Below are positions 26,501 to 38,854 of a DNA stretch of 64,000 nt, piece by piece. The translations under genes were made by a program, and so were the position numbers. The DNA is taken from NCBI GenBank assembly GCA_036245805.1, contig BTRK01000004.1, positions 23,512,619 to 23,576,618 on the forward strand, in the 5' to 3' direction. Position 1 is the first letter of the stretch. Every line of letters begins with the position of its first letter. The notes under the pieces were generated by a model, which was not told the DNA's origin, made no database searches, and saw only the letters and a list, made by a program, of their open reading frames with translations. The stretch is from Pristionchus mayeri (Eukaryota; Nematoda; Chromadorea; Rhabditida; Neodiplogasteridae).

Positions 26501-29500
26501 GCGATGCGGGGGGTACGGGTTAGTAGCCTCGATAGGGTCAGCCGTCGATAGAAAGCGGCACGCGATGCGGGGGGTACGGGTTAGTAGCCTCGATAGAGTC
26601 AGCCGTCGAGAGAAAGCGGCACGCGATGCGGGGGGTACGGGTTAGTAGCCTCGATAGGGTCAGCCGTCGATAGAAAGCGGCACGCGATGCGGGGGGTACG
26701 GGTTAGTAGCCTCGATAGGGTCAGCCGTCGATAGAAAGCGGCACGCGATGCGGGGGGTACGGGTTAGTAGCCTCGATAGGGTCAGCCGTCGATAGAAAGC
26801 GGCACGCGATGCGGGGGGTATGGGTTAGTAGCCTCGATAGGGTCAGCCGTCGATAGAAAGCGGCACGCGATGCGGGGGGTACGGGTTAGTAGCCTCGATA
26901 GAGTCAGCCGTCGAGAGAAAGCGGCACGCGATGCGGGGGGTACGGGTTAGTAGCCTCGATAGGGTCAGGCGTCGATAGAAAGCGGCACGCGATGCGGGGG
27001 GTACGGGTTAGTAGCCTCGATAGGGTCAGCCGTCGATAGAAAGCGGCACGCGATGCGGGGGGTACGGGTTAGTAGCCTCGATAGAGTCAGCCGTCGAGAG
27101 AAAGCGGCACGCGATGCGGGGGGTACGGGTTAGTAGCCTCGATAGGGTCAGCCGTCGATAGAAAGCGGCACGCGATGCGGGGGGTACGGGTTAGTAGCCT
27201 CGATAGGGTCAGCCGTCGATAGAAAGCGGCACGCGATGCGGGGGGTACGGGTTAGTAGCCTCGATAGAGTCAGCCGTCGAGAGAAAGCGGCACGCGATGC
27301 GGGGGGTACGGGTTAGTAGCCTCGATAGGGTCAGGCGTCGAGAGAAAGCGGCACGCGATGCGGGGGGTACGGGTTAGTAGCCTCGATAGGGTCAGGCGTC
27401 GAGAGAAAGCGGCACGCGATGCCGGGGGTACGGGTTAGTAGCCTCGATAGGGTCAGCCGTCGAGAGAAAGCGGCACGCGATGCGGGGGGTACGGGTTAGT
27501 AGCCTCGATAGGGTCAGCCGTCGATAGAAAGCGGCACGCGATGCGGGGGGTACGGGTTAGTAGCCTCGATAGGGTCAGCCGTCGATAGAAAGCGGCACGC
27601 GATGCGGGGGGTACGGGTTAGTAGCCTCGATAGGGTCAGCCGTCGATAGAAAGCGGCACGCGATGCGGGGGGTACGGGTTAGTAGCCTCGATAGGGTCAG
27701 GCGTCGAGAGAAAGCGGCACGCGATGCGGGGGGTACGGGTTAGTAGCCTCGATAGGGTCAGGCGTCGAGAGAAAGCGGCACGCGATGCGGGGGGTACGGG
27801 TTAGTAGCCTCGATAGGGTCAGCCGTCGAGAGAAAGCGGCACGCGATGCGGGTGGTACGGGTTAGTAGCCTCGATAGGGTCAGCCGTCGATAGAAAGCGG
27901 CACGCGGTGCGGGGGGTACGGGTTAGTAGCCTCGATAGGCACCTCTCGCATACATGTTTATAACTTGATCATTTGCCTTTAGGAAAAAATTTTTCCAAAA
28001 AACTCACAAGTAATTTATGTCTAGGCTATTCACGCTCGTTCGATTGTCCCATGTCAAGACACGCCAGCTGTAAAATCAACATACGAGGCTAAAGTGAGTC
28101 CCCCTTTGACCCCTCACGAAAAATTGGGACTTTCCTAGAAGCCTACCAAACCCCACCCTCTTCTCTGGTATTTTTTCCCCAGTGGGGCCCCAGTAGAAGT
28201 GGGCGTGGTCATGCTCCCCCAGTGGTTTCCCAGGATCGGAGAGAGGAGAAAGAGGGCAGATATCTCCCCACTAGTTTCCCAGGAAAGTTCCCACTAGTCT
28301 CCTAGGGAAAAGCGTGCGACTTCGCGTGCAATCTGCGCATTTTTAGCGCTTGGTAAATTTCATTTTTGTTAATTCATCGATTTTCAAGTACATTCGCCAT
28401 GTTTATCTATTATTTCTGTTCACTCTTCGTATGATCTCCACTCGTGGGTTTCATTTGAGTCCTCTTGACCTCAGATAGACGCCAAAAACGTTCTAATGCT
28501 CCGTTCGTTAGATTTACACACATCTGATCGCGTTGTATTTCTGGATCCGGTGGCGTTTCTGATTTTTGCAGTTGCAGATGTTAATATTGTTCAGTGCAAT
28601 AGAGAAGTTTCCAATCAATCAACTGTAATAATGGAATCTCGATGTGAAAGGCGAGTTCTCTTTAGATTGCGTGGGCGTTTTCTTCCCAGAATTTGAACAA
28701 TACGTTTTGCTCGTCGAACGTCGTGTTTACTTCACACTTCAATTCTACTGGAGTATTCATTGATTTGAGGTAAGTGCACCCATCTTATGTTACTGCCATT
28801 TGTATAAGTTAAAGTAATGTGCCATTTAGAATAAACCCTATAGTAGTACAGGGTGTCCAAAAAGTATTGTTACACGGATAAAACCATGTATCTTTCTTTA
28901 AAAGCAACATAGACAACTCAAACGGGGCACAGTATTTATCAGTGACCATATGAACATAACAATGCACGATCACTCGATCTGGCCTTCATTGGCCGCGATG
29001 ACCTCTCTGAGACGACGAGGGACCGAGTCGATGACGGCCCGCAGGTAAGGGACGTCGATCTTCTCCCATGCCTTGAGAAGGGCTGCCTTGAGGGAATCGC
29101 GGTTCTTGTGGCGAGTAGAGCAGGCCTCCTTCTCCAACACTGACCAAATGCTGAAGTCCAGAGGGTTGAGATCGGGGGAGTTCGAGGGCCATTCCTCACT
29201 CGAGATGAAGTCGGGCAGATGGGCGCGACACCATGCCTGCGTCACTTTTGCCGAGTGAGCAGGCGCTGAATCCTGTTGGAAGGTCCAGCGAGCCCCTTTG
29301 AAGTGGGAGCGGGACCAGGGGAGAAGGGCCTTCTGGAGAATTGCCCTGGTGTAGTACTCCTTGTTGATCTTGACCCCGGGATCCACGAACACGAGAGGAG
29401 TCTTGCCCGTCGAGCACACACCAGCCCAAACCATCAGTGCCTGGGGGTGGGCAATGCGAGAGATGGTTCTACCTCTGGCGTCAGCTTGCTGAGGAGACTT

Positions 29501-32500
29501 GGCGATGATCCTGGTGTTCTGACTGTTGTAGACCTCCTCGACTGAGAACAGCTTCTCGTCAGAGTAAACGGTAGTCAAGTGCTCCCCACGATCGGCCCGC
29601 TGAAGGAGCAGCTTGCATCTCTCCAGGCGCTTCTGCTTGTGGACATCAGTGAGGCCATGGCCCTTTCTCATCTTGTAGGGGTAGGACTTGAGAAGAGAAT
29701 GAACGATGGCACACACGGATCCTTTGGAGATCTTGAGATCCTTAGCCATCTTCCTGATGGATCGTTTGGCATTGCGATTCACTCTCTTCTCCACGATTCT
29801 CCTGTTCTTCTGAGTGAGAGCGGTCTTGGGTCTTCCTGATCTTGGACGGTCCTTCGCAGTGCCCAACTGCTTGAAACGGGAGATGGTGCGATAGACTGTC
29901 ATTCGGGAAATACGAAGCTTCCTCCTGATGGAATCTGGGGGGTCGCCGAGGGTCCAAAGGTTGATAATAGTTTGACGATAGCGATTTGGACGAACCATGA
30001 CTATGGGAAACTAATTAGTAGGTTCCCTCAACGCACCGAAGGGTGGGCTCAAACGTGTTATTACAGGTTTTGACAACTCGACCTACATGATAAAAAAATT
30101 TGCGTTTCAAAAGTGTAACAATACTTTTTGGACACCCTGTAGATTGCAGCGCCTCTATATATGTTCTACCTCTCTCTGAATTGCGCAGTAGGGAAACGAA
30201 TCGTATTAAATCGGGAATTGGAGAAAACCTTTTGCACCAGCCTAGCTCCTGTAACAGATGATGTTGATGCTCTCCAATATTTCTGAAGAGCGTATCATGT
30301 GGTAATCCTGACTCCAATTTTTTCGGAACGAATACGCTGCCAAGCGAAGGCGATACGAGCCCAATGTGCAACGTGGAGAGGGAACTGCTTACTGTTGTAA
30401 TGGCTCCGAAAATCTCGCTTGTAAGATTAAGATTTATTGCCTACTTCCATTCTAGTAGTCTTATCGTTGATGATCCTTTTGTACGTTGATTCAATCTATT
30501 GTATTTATGTTAGACTTGTTGGTTTCTATTTTTGCCACATTATAGTTCCAGATGTTACTGTCCAGGTAAAATATAATTTTGCAATCACACTCTCATTGCT
30601 ACAGTAAGAGACATCCAGACACATTTCCCAGTAGTTTCCTAGAAATTCTCCCACCGGTCCCCCAGGGTCTCCACCCTTCCTAGTGGTTTCCCAGGAAAGC
30701 TCCCACTGGTTCCTACCTCACTGCCCACTGGGAAAAGTACTGGGGCTCCACTGGGAAAAAAATACCAGAGTTGGCCATACCCCATTGGGTGCACGGTGGA
30801 GTACCTAGCCTTAAGCAACCGAAATCCGAGCCTAATTGTAAACAGTCTAAGCAAAACTCTAAGCAACATTATCCCAAGCTTAAGCAGTCTAAGTCAAGTT
30901 CACAGTAACTTTACAATATGATAGGGAATACATATACAGTATCGCCGGAAATTTGGCCCACTATGTCTGCCACAGTTTTTCAATCATGCGATATATCAAG
31001 TTGAAATTTTTACAAGAGATATAAAAGTTATCGGGAAAAGGGTACGCATAGTATTGTAAGAAAATAAGTCGTTCCACTTATTATTGCAATCGGTTAATCT
31101 TTGACGATTTATCAAACGTAGCTAAAAGATTCCTCGAATTATCTGTTTTGCTTAATCAATTCGTATTGTGCTCATTAACAGTCAGATATAAAATGGAAAA
31201 TTGAGGATAAATCAATATCACGCGTGTCGTGTAAGAATCGAATAGATTCAGGGAGTGGCTGGCACATTTTCCGACCCCTACTCCTAAATGCGTTTATCAG
31301 CACTCCTTAGGGTCCCACACAAGATAGCGTCGAGCATTGTACCGCATTTCGACCTTCAACGATGTGAGACGTCGTCCAAAAATTCTCGTTGCCGAAATCT
31401 GCCATCTTTGGAGCCATATATCTCCTTTCCGAGTGATTTTTCAGTTTAGCCCATGGAGTGGTGCGAAATTTCATGGAGAATACGTTTATCAAGTTGCGGG
31501 GTCATAATTGTGATCTACAAATTTGTAAATGGATAAAATTAAATGCCTGTCACCACAATTTCGTCCCAATGTTAATTCATGGCTAGATCGCGCTCGAGCT
31601 CGAATAGAGGATTCGAATGATATGCTGAACGACCACTTTTTAGGGGTGCGGCTCTGAGAAAATTGCATATTAGTGAATGCTGAGATCGAGAAAATTTTCT
31701 CCTCTCACCAGATTCCTAGCCTCACGCTCTCAAGTAGGAACTTGTGTGCCCGCTCTCACATCTCATCTGTGGTGTAGTGGTTAAGGCATCCGATTTGTGA
31801 TCTATCATTTTATGGGGTGTTGGTTCAATTCCAATAATGTCAAAACTTTTGCAGAATTTTTTGCAAGAAGTCAAGAAGTGCCTGTGAATGTGATTTATTA
31901 TTGATGATGCATTGACTGATTCACAGAAACTTTTAGTTTCTTTTAATCAGTCAAAGCATCATCAAGAATAAATCACATTCACAGAAACTTCTTGCAAAAA
32001 ATAATGCAAAAGTTTTAACATTATTGGAATAGAACCAACACCCCAAAAAACGAGAGATCGCAAAGCGGATGCGTTATCCACTAGACCACAGGTGAGATGT
32101 GAGAGCAGGCACACAAGTTCCCACTTGAGCGCGTGAGGATAGGAATCTAGTTATAGGAAATTTTTTTCTCGATATCGGTATTCTCTAATATGCACTTTTC
32201 CCAGTGCCGCACCCCTAAAAAGTGGTCGTTCAGCATATCATTCGAATCCTCTATTCGAGCTCGAGCGATTTAGCCGGGGGGCGGACAAAAGCGCAACGAC
32301 CAAAAGCGCAACGGTACGCCATTCGCTGGAGATTTGATTAATCAACTTAGGAGTTGTTGCATTGTCATCACTATGCCCTATACTACATCACTCGGATTAG
32401 ATCCTCTAATTAGTCGATCATGAGTTTCGCTAATGACTCATGTATAGGGGTTCATGGTCCAAAAATGCGAATTTGAGTGGAAAATCATGGTTAGATAAAC

Positions 32501-35500
32501 ATAAAATACTGTAACCTATCGATACCTATGTTGCTTGGATACAGTAGTTCGTGGGCATCTGGAATATCGATTGATTACGGTATTTGATGTTTATCTAACC
32601 ATGATTTTCCACTCAAATTCGCATTTTTGGACCATGAACCCCCCCTATACATGAGTCATTAGCGAAACTCATGATCGACTAATTAGAGGATCTAATCAGG
32701 GTGATGTAGTATAGGGCATAGTGATAACAATGCAACAACTCCTAAGTTGATTTATCAAATCTCCGGCGAATGGCGTGCCGTTGCGCTTTTGGTTGTTGCG
32801 CTTTTGTCCGCCCCCCATCTAGCCATGAATTAACATTGGGACGAAATTGTGCTGAAAGGCATTCAATTTTATCGATTTACAAATTAGTAGACCTCAATTA
32901 TGACCCCGCAACTAGATAGACGTATTCTCCATGAAATTTCACACCATTCATCACTCCATGAGCTAAACTGAAAAATCACTCGGAAAGGATATATATGGCT
33001 CCAAAGATGGCAGATTTCGGCAACGAGAATTTTGGACGACGTCTCACATCGTTGAAGGTCGAAATTCGGTACAAAGCTCGACGCTATCTTGTGTGGGACC
33101 CTAAGGGCTATCAAAAGATGGCTCAATCCCGGTTTCGATATTTTCATTGTGCCAGCGTTTATGGATTCTTACGCGACACGCGTGATATACAGATTCAGTT
33201 ATTATTTTGTTCCGGCTCTGGAACGATAGTACACTAAACACCTTATTAGCGATGCTTAGCATTTGAATCTTACAATAAAGGTATTTGCAATTTTTTTGGG
33301 AAAAAATTAAAGAAAAAAAACGTACCAAGCCCCGCCCTCTCTGCCCCTTCTCAATATAAAGTTACTTAGAACCTTACTTAGACTGCTAGAGCGAAGGTTA
33401 ATGTTACTTACAATTGAATGGTAGGTGCGCACCGTAAAATTATCTGAAGTGGCCTACCAGACCTTGTACTGGACTAGGGGGCACCAAACCGGAAAAGAAA
33501 AATGGCTTTCCGGGAAAAGGTCAAATTTTTTTAATGAAATTGCTCCGTGCGGGAATTTAAATACAGTAGCGCCAATAAGTATTGAAACGATTTGTTATTT
33601 TGCTATAACTTTTTCGCTGATCTGTTTAGCAATTTGGATGTTGTGCTGGTTTTTGCTTAATCATGTTCACAATGTTGCAGTTATATGATTCCCAACTTTT
33701 TAGAATGTTCGGATACCTTTTCTGTCCGCGACGATCGTTTTTCGGATTTACTTTTGAGTCCCTGACCCGCTATTTTCGTTTGCACCCTCCCTCCAACTGT
33801 GCCCAAAGTTATTAAAACATTTCAAAAAGTTGGGATTCAGTTCTTCATATCGTGTTGGACATGTACACACAATAACAAAAGTTTTCCTTAACTTTCTCTC
33901 AAATATGTTTTCGAAGGGTCATTTATTTATTTATTTATTTATCGTACACCACGTAAGTGCTTCATCAGATACAGAAATGTGCGATAATGAGAGGGGATAG
34001 CGAGATAAGAGACGAGAAGAAAAGAAACGTATGGGGGAGAGGGGTGGGGGGGGGGGGGGGGGGCAGGAGACGATCACTACCGATTCGAGTCGCGCGAGAG
34101 AGATATTCGGGGGGAGGGGGCCTCGGGAGCGGGAGAGTGGCCGCTATCCAATATATATCTTATTGGAGTCTTGGTTGACTTGAGATCGGAAAGTGTACTT
34201 GAGATCGGAAAGTGTAAAGAGGTTGCGCCGGTTAGGACTCGAACCAACAACCTCGTGTTCGCTAGGTTGGATGCTCTACCACTGAACCATTTGGGACGAT
34301 AAATGCTATCAGGACCACGGTTCACCTCCGAAACACGATCGCCGCGAACAGGAAAGATATCCAAACAATCTAAAAAGTTGGAAATCATATATATAAAAAA
34401 TGTTGAACATGACTAAGCAAAAACCAGATTTTTATATACAGTTCCTACATAGTTATGAATCTCCAAAAAGTGGCCACATGAAAAAGTGATTTTTTCATGC
34501 CCTTAGGGCAAATTAACAGTTTTTGTTTTAATATTCTCTGGATTAACTTTACTCACGATGCCAATCATTTTGATGCCTTGAACGAGCCTCTAGGTCGTCT
34601 AAAAGCCGAGATCTGAATTTTCGACTTCGATTTTGCAGCAAGGCTGCTGCCAATGTGCGAGCAGCAACTTCAAATTTATATTCTGGATAGGCCTCGACCC
34701 TACCTCCAACGTCAGAAAGTTTGGCAAGCTGGAAAAAATCTGTGTAAGAATAACGCCTGTTTGAAAAAGTGAAATTCGAATGCGTCATCACTACGTAATC
34801 AGTTATGAGGCACGTGATGACGCAATATGTGCACCGAATTCCTCGACCGATTTGGCGTATAGCACCACAACATCTAAATTGCTAAATAGATCAGCGAAAA
34901 AGTTATAGCAAAATAACAAATTGGTTCAATACTTATTGGCGCTACTGTATGCGTTGAATTTTTTATTGTTTTGGCTTGTATTTCATTATAAAGAAGTGCC
35001 GGCTCTAAAATTGTATAAAATACGAGAGTCCTTGCTCTAAAATATCTTCCATAAAAATATAAAGAAATCGAAAAGGGCAAAGATGTTTCTTTTAAGGCTT
35101 GAATTTTTACAATTTTTGATTTTATCAGTTTGTATCGATTTACATGATGCCGCCCTCTATTTTTAATTACACGTTGTGCTATGTTCGATGAAGAAGCTAT
35201 ATGCAAAAAATAGGAAAATCGAAAAGGGCAAAACCCTATCAAAACTAATTTCTACCATTCTGTCAAATCAGGAGATATATTGTCTAAAATGGTAGTTTTC
35301 GATTGTTTTCACCTGTATTAATCTATAAAATGAACCAAATCACGTAACTTAGGAATGATTTAGCTATGAATCACGAAAGCTAGCGGTTCTTGGAACATAC
35401 TTTAATCAGATACCGTATACCCTCAATCGAAAATGCCCAATAAATAATCTCACAATCATTTTATTAGGTTGTGAAGAAAGTATTGTTAGATTTGGACAAT

Positions 35501-38500
35501 GATGTTTGAGCACGCCAAAAATCCTTTTCGTTATCGATCTCAGGTAAGCTCGAAGGCACATATTAGTGGTTTACTTGGCCAATGTATTTATGCATTCCAA
35601 TCGCTTCATGCTTTTAGGATACCAGGGAAATACAAGTTTTGTCAAATGTGATATTTTCACTCTTCGTGTACTGATAGATGAGGAGTAGCTTTAACAGTTA
35701 ACCACAAAAGTTAGGAAATTTCACCAACCCTGGAAAATGGAAGTCTTGTAATATACGAATTTAGATGTTCAAATTTCATAGTCGGGATGATGAATGCTAC
35801 ATGTTTTGGCAGATGTATTACATGCCCACCTAAATATAATTTTAAGTTAACCATGTAAAGTGATTTTCGTTTCACTACGTTTGAGATGGTTACAGCAATA
35901 GTTACGGATGCACGGTAAGCATAACACAGGTTTCCTGTAAAAGTGTAGGAAAATTGACTCATTTGGCTACCAGGAAATATTTTATGGCATCGATTTTGAT
36001 AAAACTTGGTTCATGGACATGAGAAATGAAAAATAGTCAACATAGACACCCCCTAATTTTGTGTCCATAGAAAGAGATTCCATAGAAAGAATAAAAATGA
36101 TTGGGTTTTTGGTATACGAAGCCAGAAAATCGATATTGTCTGTATTTTTATCAATCAATGGCTTTATGGTCGAATAACTCGAAAACAAGTGATCTTAGAG
36201 TAAAATTGCTCAGAAACTTTTCTCCGTCTCAAAAAGGGCTTTCGATTTCATTTTTTACGATCGCGATTGGACAACTTTGAACCAAGATACGATCTGAAAA
36301 CCCAGTATCGGGAAAATTTGACCAAGTCCAGAACGGTCCAGATTCTCCCATAGTAAATCCATAGTGAGGTGACAGAAATATGAAAAATGATCAACGTAGA
36401 CACCGCCTTATTTGGCCAGGAGATTCCGAATTTGAGATAAAAAGCTTTGGGTTTCCGGATATCGATCGAGATATGATCGATTTTTCATATCGAAATTTAG
36501 TTTTTCGCTATTTTCACCAGTAAAACGAATCTGGCCTCATTGGGCTACATTGACATATTTGTAGGGTATTCAAATACGAGCAGAATCCACTCAATTTGCA
36601 CACTGTGCGAGCAAAATGAACTGAATTATGCTTCTCAGACGGAGTATATCAAAAAAATCGATAATTTGCCTTTTTAGCCAAACCAACCGGATAGTCCTTT
36701 TCCTGACCCCCAATGATGTCCATGAACCAAGTTTTATCAAAATCGGTGCCATAAAATATTTCTAGTATCTAGTGTTCCTACACTTTTACCGGAGATCCGT
36801 GATAAGTATTTCTATTGACGTGCAACTAGGGTCAGTTAAAAGATGAGTGTATTTTCTGACAGTCCATTCGCAGCCGACGAGATTCACATGTTGTTTTGCG
36901 ATATCCGTATGCCATACTTTTCACACGTGACGTAATATTTTCCCTATCCTAGCTCTTCATGGATTTCTGAACCGAAATGTAATCAGTGAAACATGTTGTC
37001 AATGTAGCTTTGTCTGCATACTGTGGCCTCGATACCAATTGGATATGCTTGAGCCCACGCGCGATGGAAAGGGTATCCAAGCAATCATCTAGCACAAATA
37101 ACAATATGATAATCAGGCAGCAACAAAAGACGGGGTATTTTAGAATCGAAAATTTGAAAATCTAACATTACTTATTTCACAACCTGATACCACGACAATA
37201 GTAATCAACGAATGTTTTTTGTAGAAATGTGTTTGCTAAATAATGAATTAAAAAATTAATTAAAACAATGTCAAATTTTGAGCAAATGACCCAATGAACC
37301 GACATCACACCACGATGGGCGGAGTTTACTTGTACCTGTGAATCCTCACCGTAGACGAAATATTACAAAATTTTAAGTGTGATTATTGAATTCTGCACCC
37401 TCGAACACCCCATGCTTGATACGGAAATATCTTAAAGTTTTAAAGTTAATTTTGCGTAGTGCCCCCCTAGTAACCTTATGTGGACCACGAATCCATTTTC
37501 AAAAAGTGCACATATTGATCTTTGACCTTTTTTTTCAATCTCCGAAAATTCGTTCGTTCCGAAGGTTCGGAATCTCCGAAGATGCGAGAGCAGCCATTTG
37601 GAAATTTTGACCGACCGATTGTAAAAGATCAAAGATTAATATGTGCACTTTTTGAGAATGGATTCCTGGTCCAGTACAAGGTCTGGTAAGCCACTTCAGA
37701 TAATTTTACGGTGCGCACCTACCATTCCCTTGTTAGAGTTTTGTTTAGACTGCTTAGGCTCAGATTTCGGTTGCTTAAGGCTAGGTACTCCACTATGCAA
37801 CCAAGGGGGTTTGGTCAAGAGGGTGGGGCTTGGTAGGCTTCTAGGAAAGTTCCTTTAGAAGTGAATATTTTGTAAGGCTTGTTAATATAGTCTGAATATT
37901 TTTTATCTGAATATCGCATTTTGATTTCGATTCCACCGAGCTTAGTTGTTGTCATGATCTCCTTCGTTTTCTCGGTTTCCGTGCCTGCGGGTCTGACTTG
38001 TCTCATGAGTGCCATTTCGACGGGCAAGGATACGGACGGACAGGAGGATTGGGTATTCACATTCGACCAGGTACTGTATCCACTTGCCTCACTCCTCCCT
38101 CCTACCCCCCCGTTGTATCTGATATGATTCAGTCTATTCCCGTCCCTTCGTATCTCATTGCCATCGTGGTGGGAATACTGGAGCAGCGAGAGATTGGCCC
38201 TCGATCTGCAGTATGGGCAGAACCGAGTGTCGTTGAGAGTGCAGCCAAGGTTAGAAGATGGATGGGATTGAGAGAGGAGTGACGAAGGATGGAAAGAGAT
38301 TGAATCACTTGAGGAGTTCATGGAGACGGAGCAATTCATCAAAGCTGCAGAAGAGATTTGTGGAGAGTATGTGTGGAAAAGGTGAGCGGGAGAGGGAACG
38401 AAGGGGGAGTAGGGATAACCGTTTTGGATAATCCATATCACTGCACAAGTCTAGAGGCGTTCTCATTCTTTTTTTTAGTTATCAGTATGCTCGTATGTTT

Positions 38501-38659
38501 CAAAGGTAGCAATTGATCATGTAATTTCAAATATATACTACAGTTAAAGAGCGCATGCAAGCTTTGCCGTTCGGTTAAGTAACCTAAATACTGTTCGGTT
38601 AGTGGACATCCCCAGAGGGGAGGTGGGAGGAACTATTACGTTATTTCGTACGAAATAGC

Positions 38660-38707
<48 letters not shown>

Positions 38708-38822
38708 GAAGACTTGTCAGATACGACCTGGTTGTGCTTCCTAACACTTTCCCGTACGGAGGAATGGAGAATCCATGCTGCAATTTCGTAACCCCGACAA
38801 TAATTTTAAGTTTCGGTTTGAA

Positions 38823-38854
<32 letters not shown>

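Larger units (their letters stand above)
28163..30770. mobile_element. Family K-type element interrupted by the DD37D transposon
   Basis: The ends 'ctctggtattttttccccag' (left) and the complement 'ctgggaaaaaaataccagag' (right) are inverted. Both continue into gtggggcccc/ggggctccac blocks and 'gtggtttcccaggaaag'-type repeats. The interior is split by the transposon at 28849-30139. A 66-aa frame at 28496-28696 and a 118-aa minus frame around 30015-30371 resemble nothing recognisable and are not called. Confidence 0.55.
28127..37852. mobile_element. Nested mobile-element complex filling hydrolase intron 3
   Basis: The outermost matching arms are 28127-28161 ('tttcctagaagcctaccaaa', then 'ccccaccctct') and 37818-37852 (its near-exact complement). 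They lie 33 bp inside the donor and about 120 bp from the acceptor. Between them are a K-type element (28163-30770), the DD37D transposon, an E hairpin with a nested MITE, a tRNA-like segment and a second hairpin. Further inverted blocks join 30785-30835 with 37750-37800 ('agtacctagccttaagcaac') and 33425-33475 with 37665-37735. The intron appears to have grown by repeated insertion into one original element. Confidence 0.65.

Noticed and set aside
22862..27939. CRISPR-like array
   Set aside because: The 61-bp units are contiguous with no unique spacers, in an intron-containing eukaryotic locus.
37815..38441. 208-aa minus-strand ORF
   Set aside because: It is the reverse strand of hydrolase exons 4-6 and their introns, whose plus-strand reading matches LTA4H.
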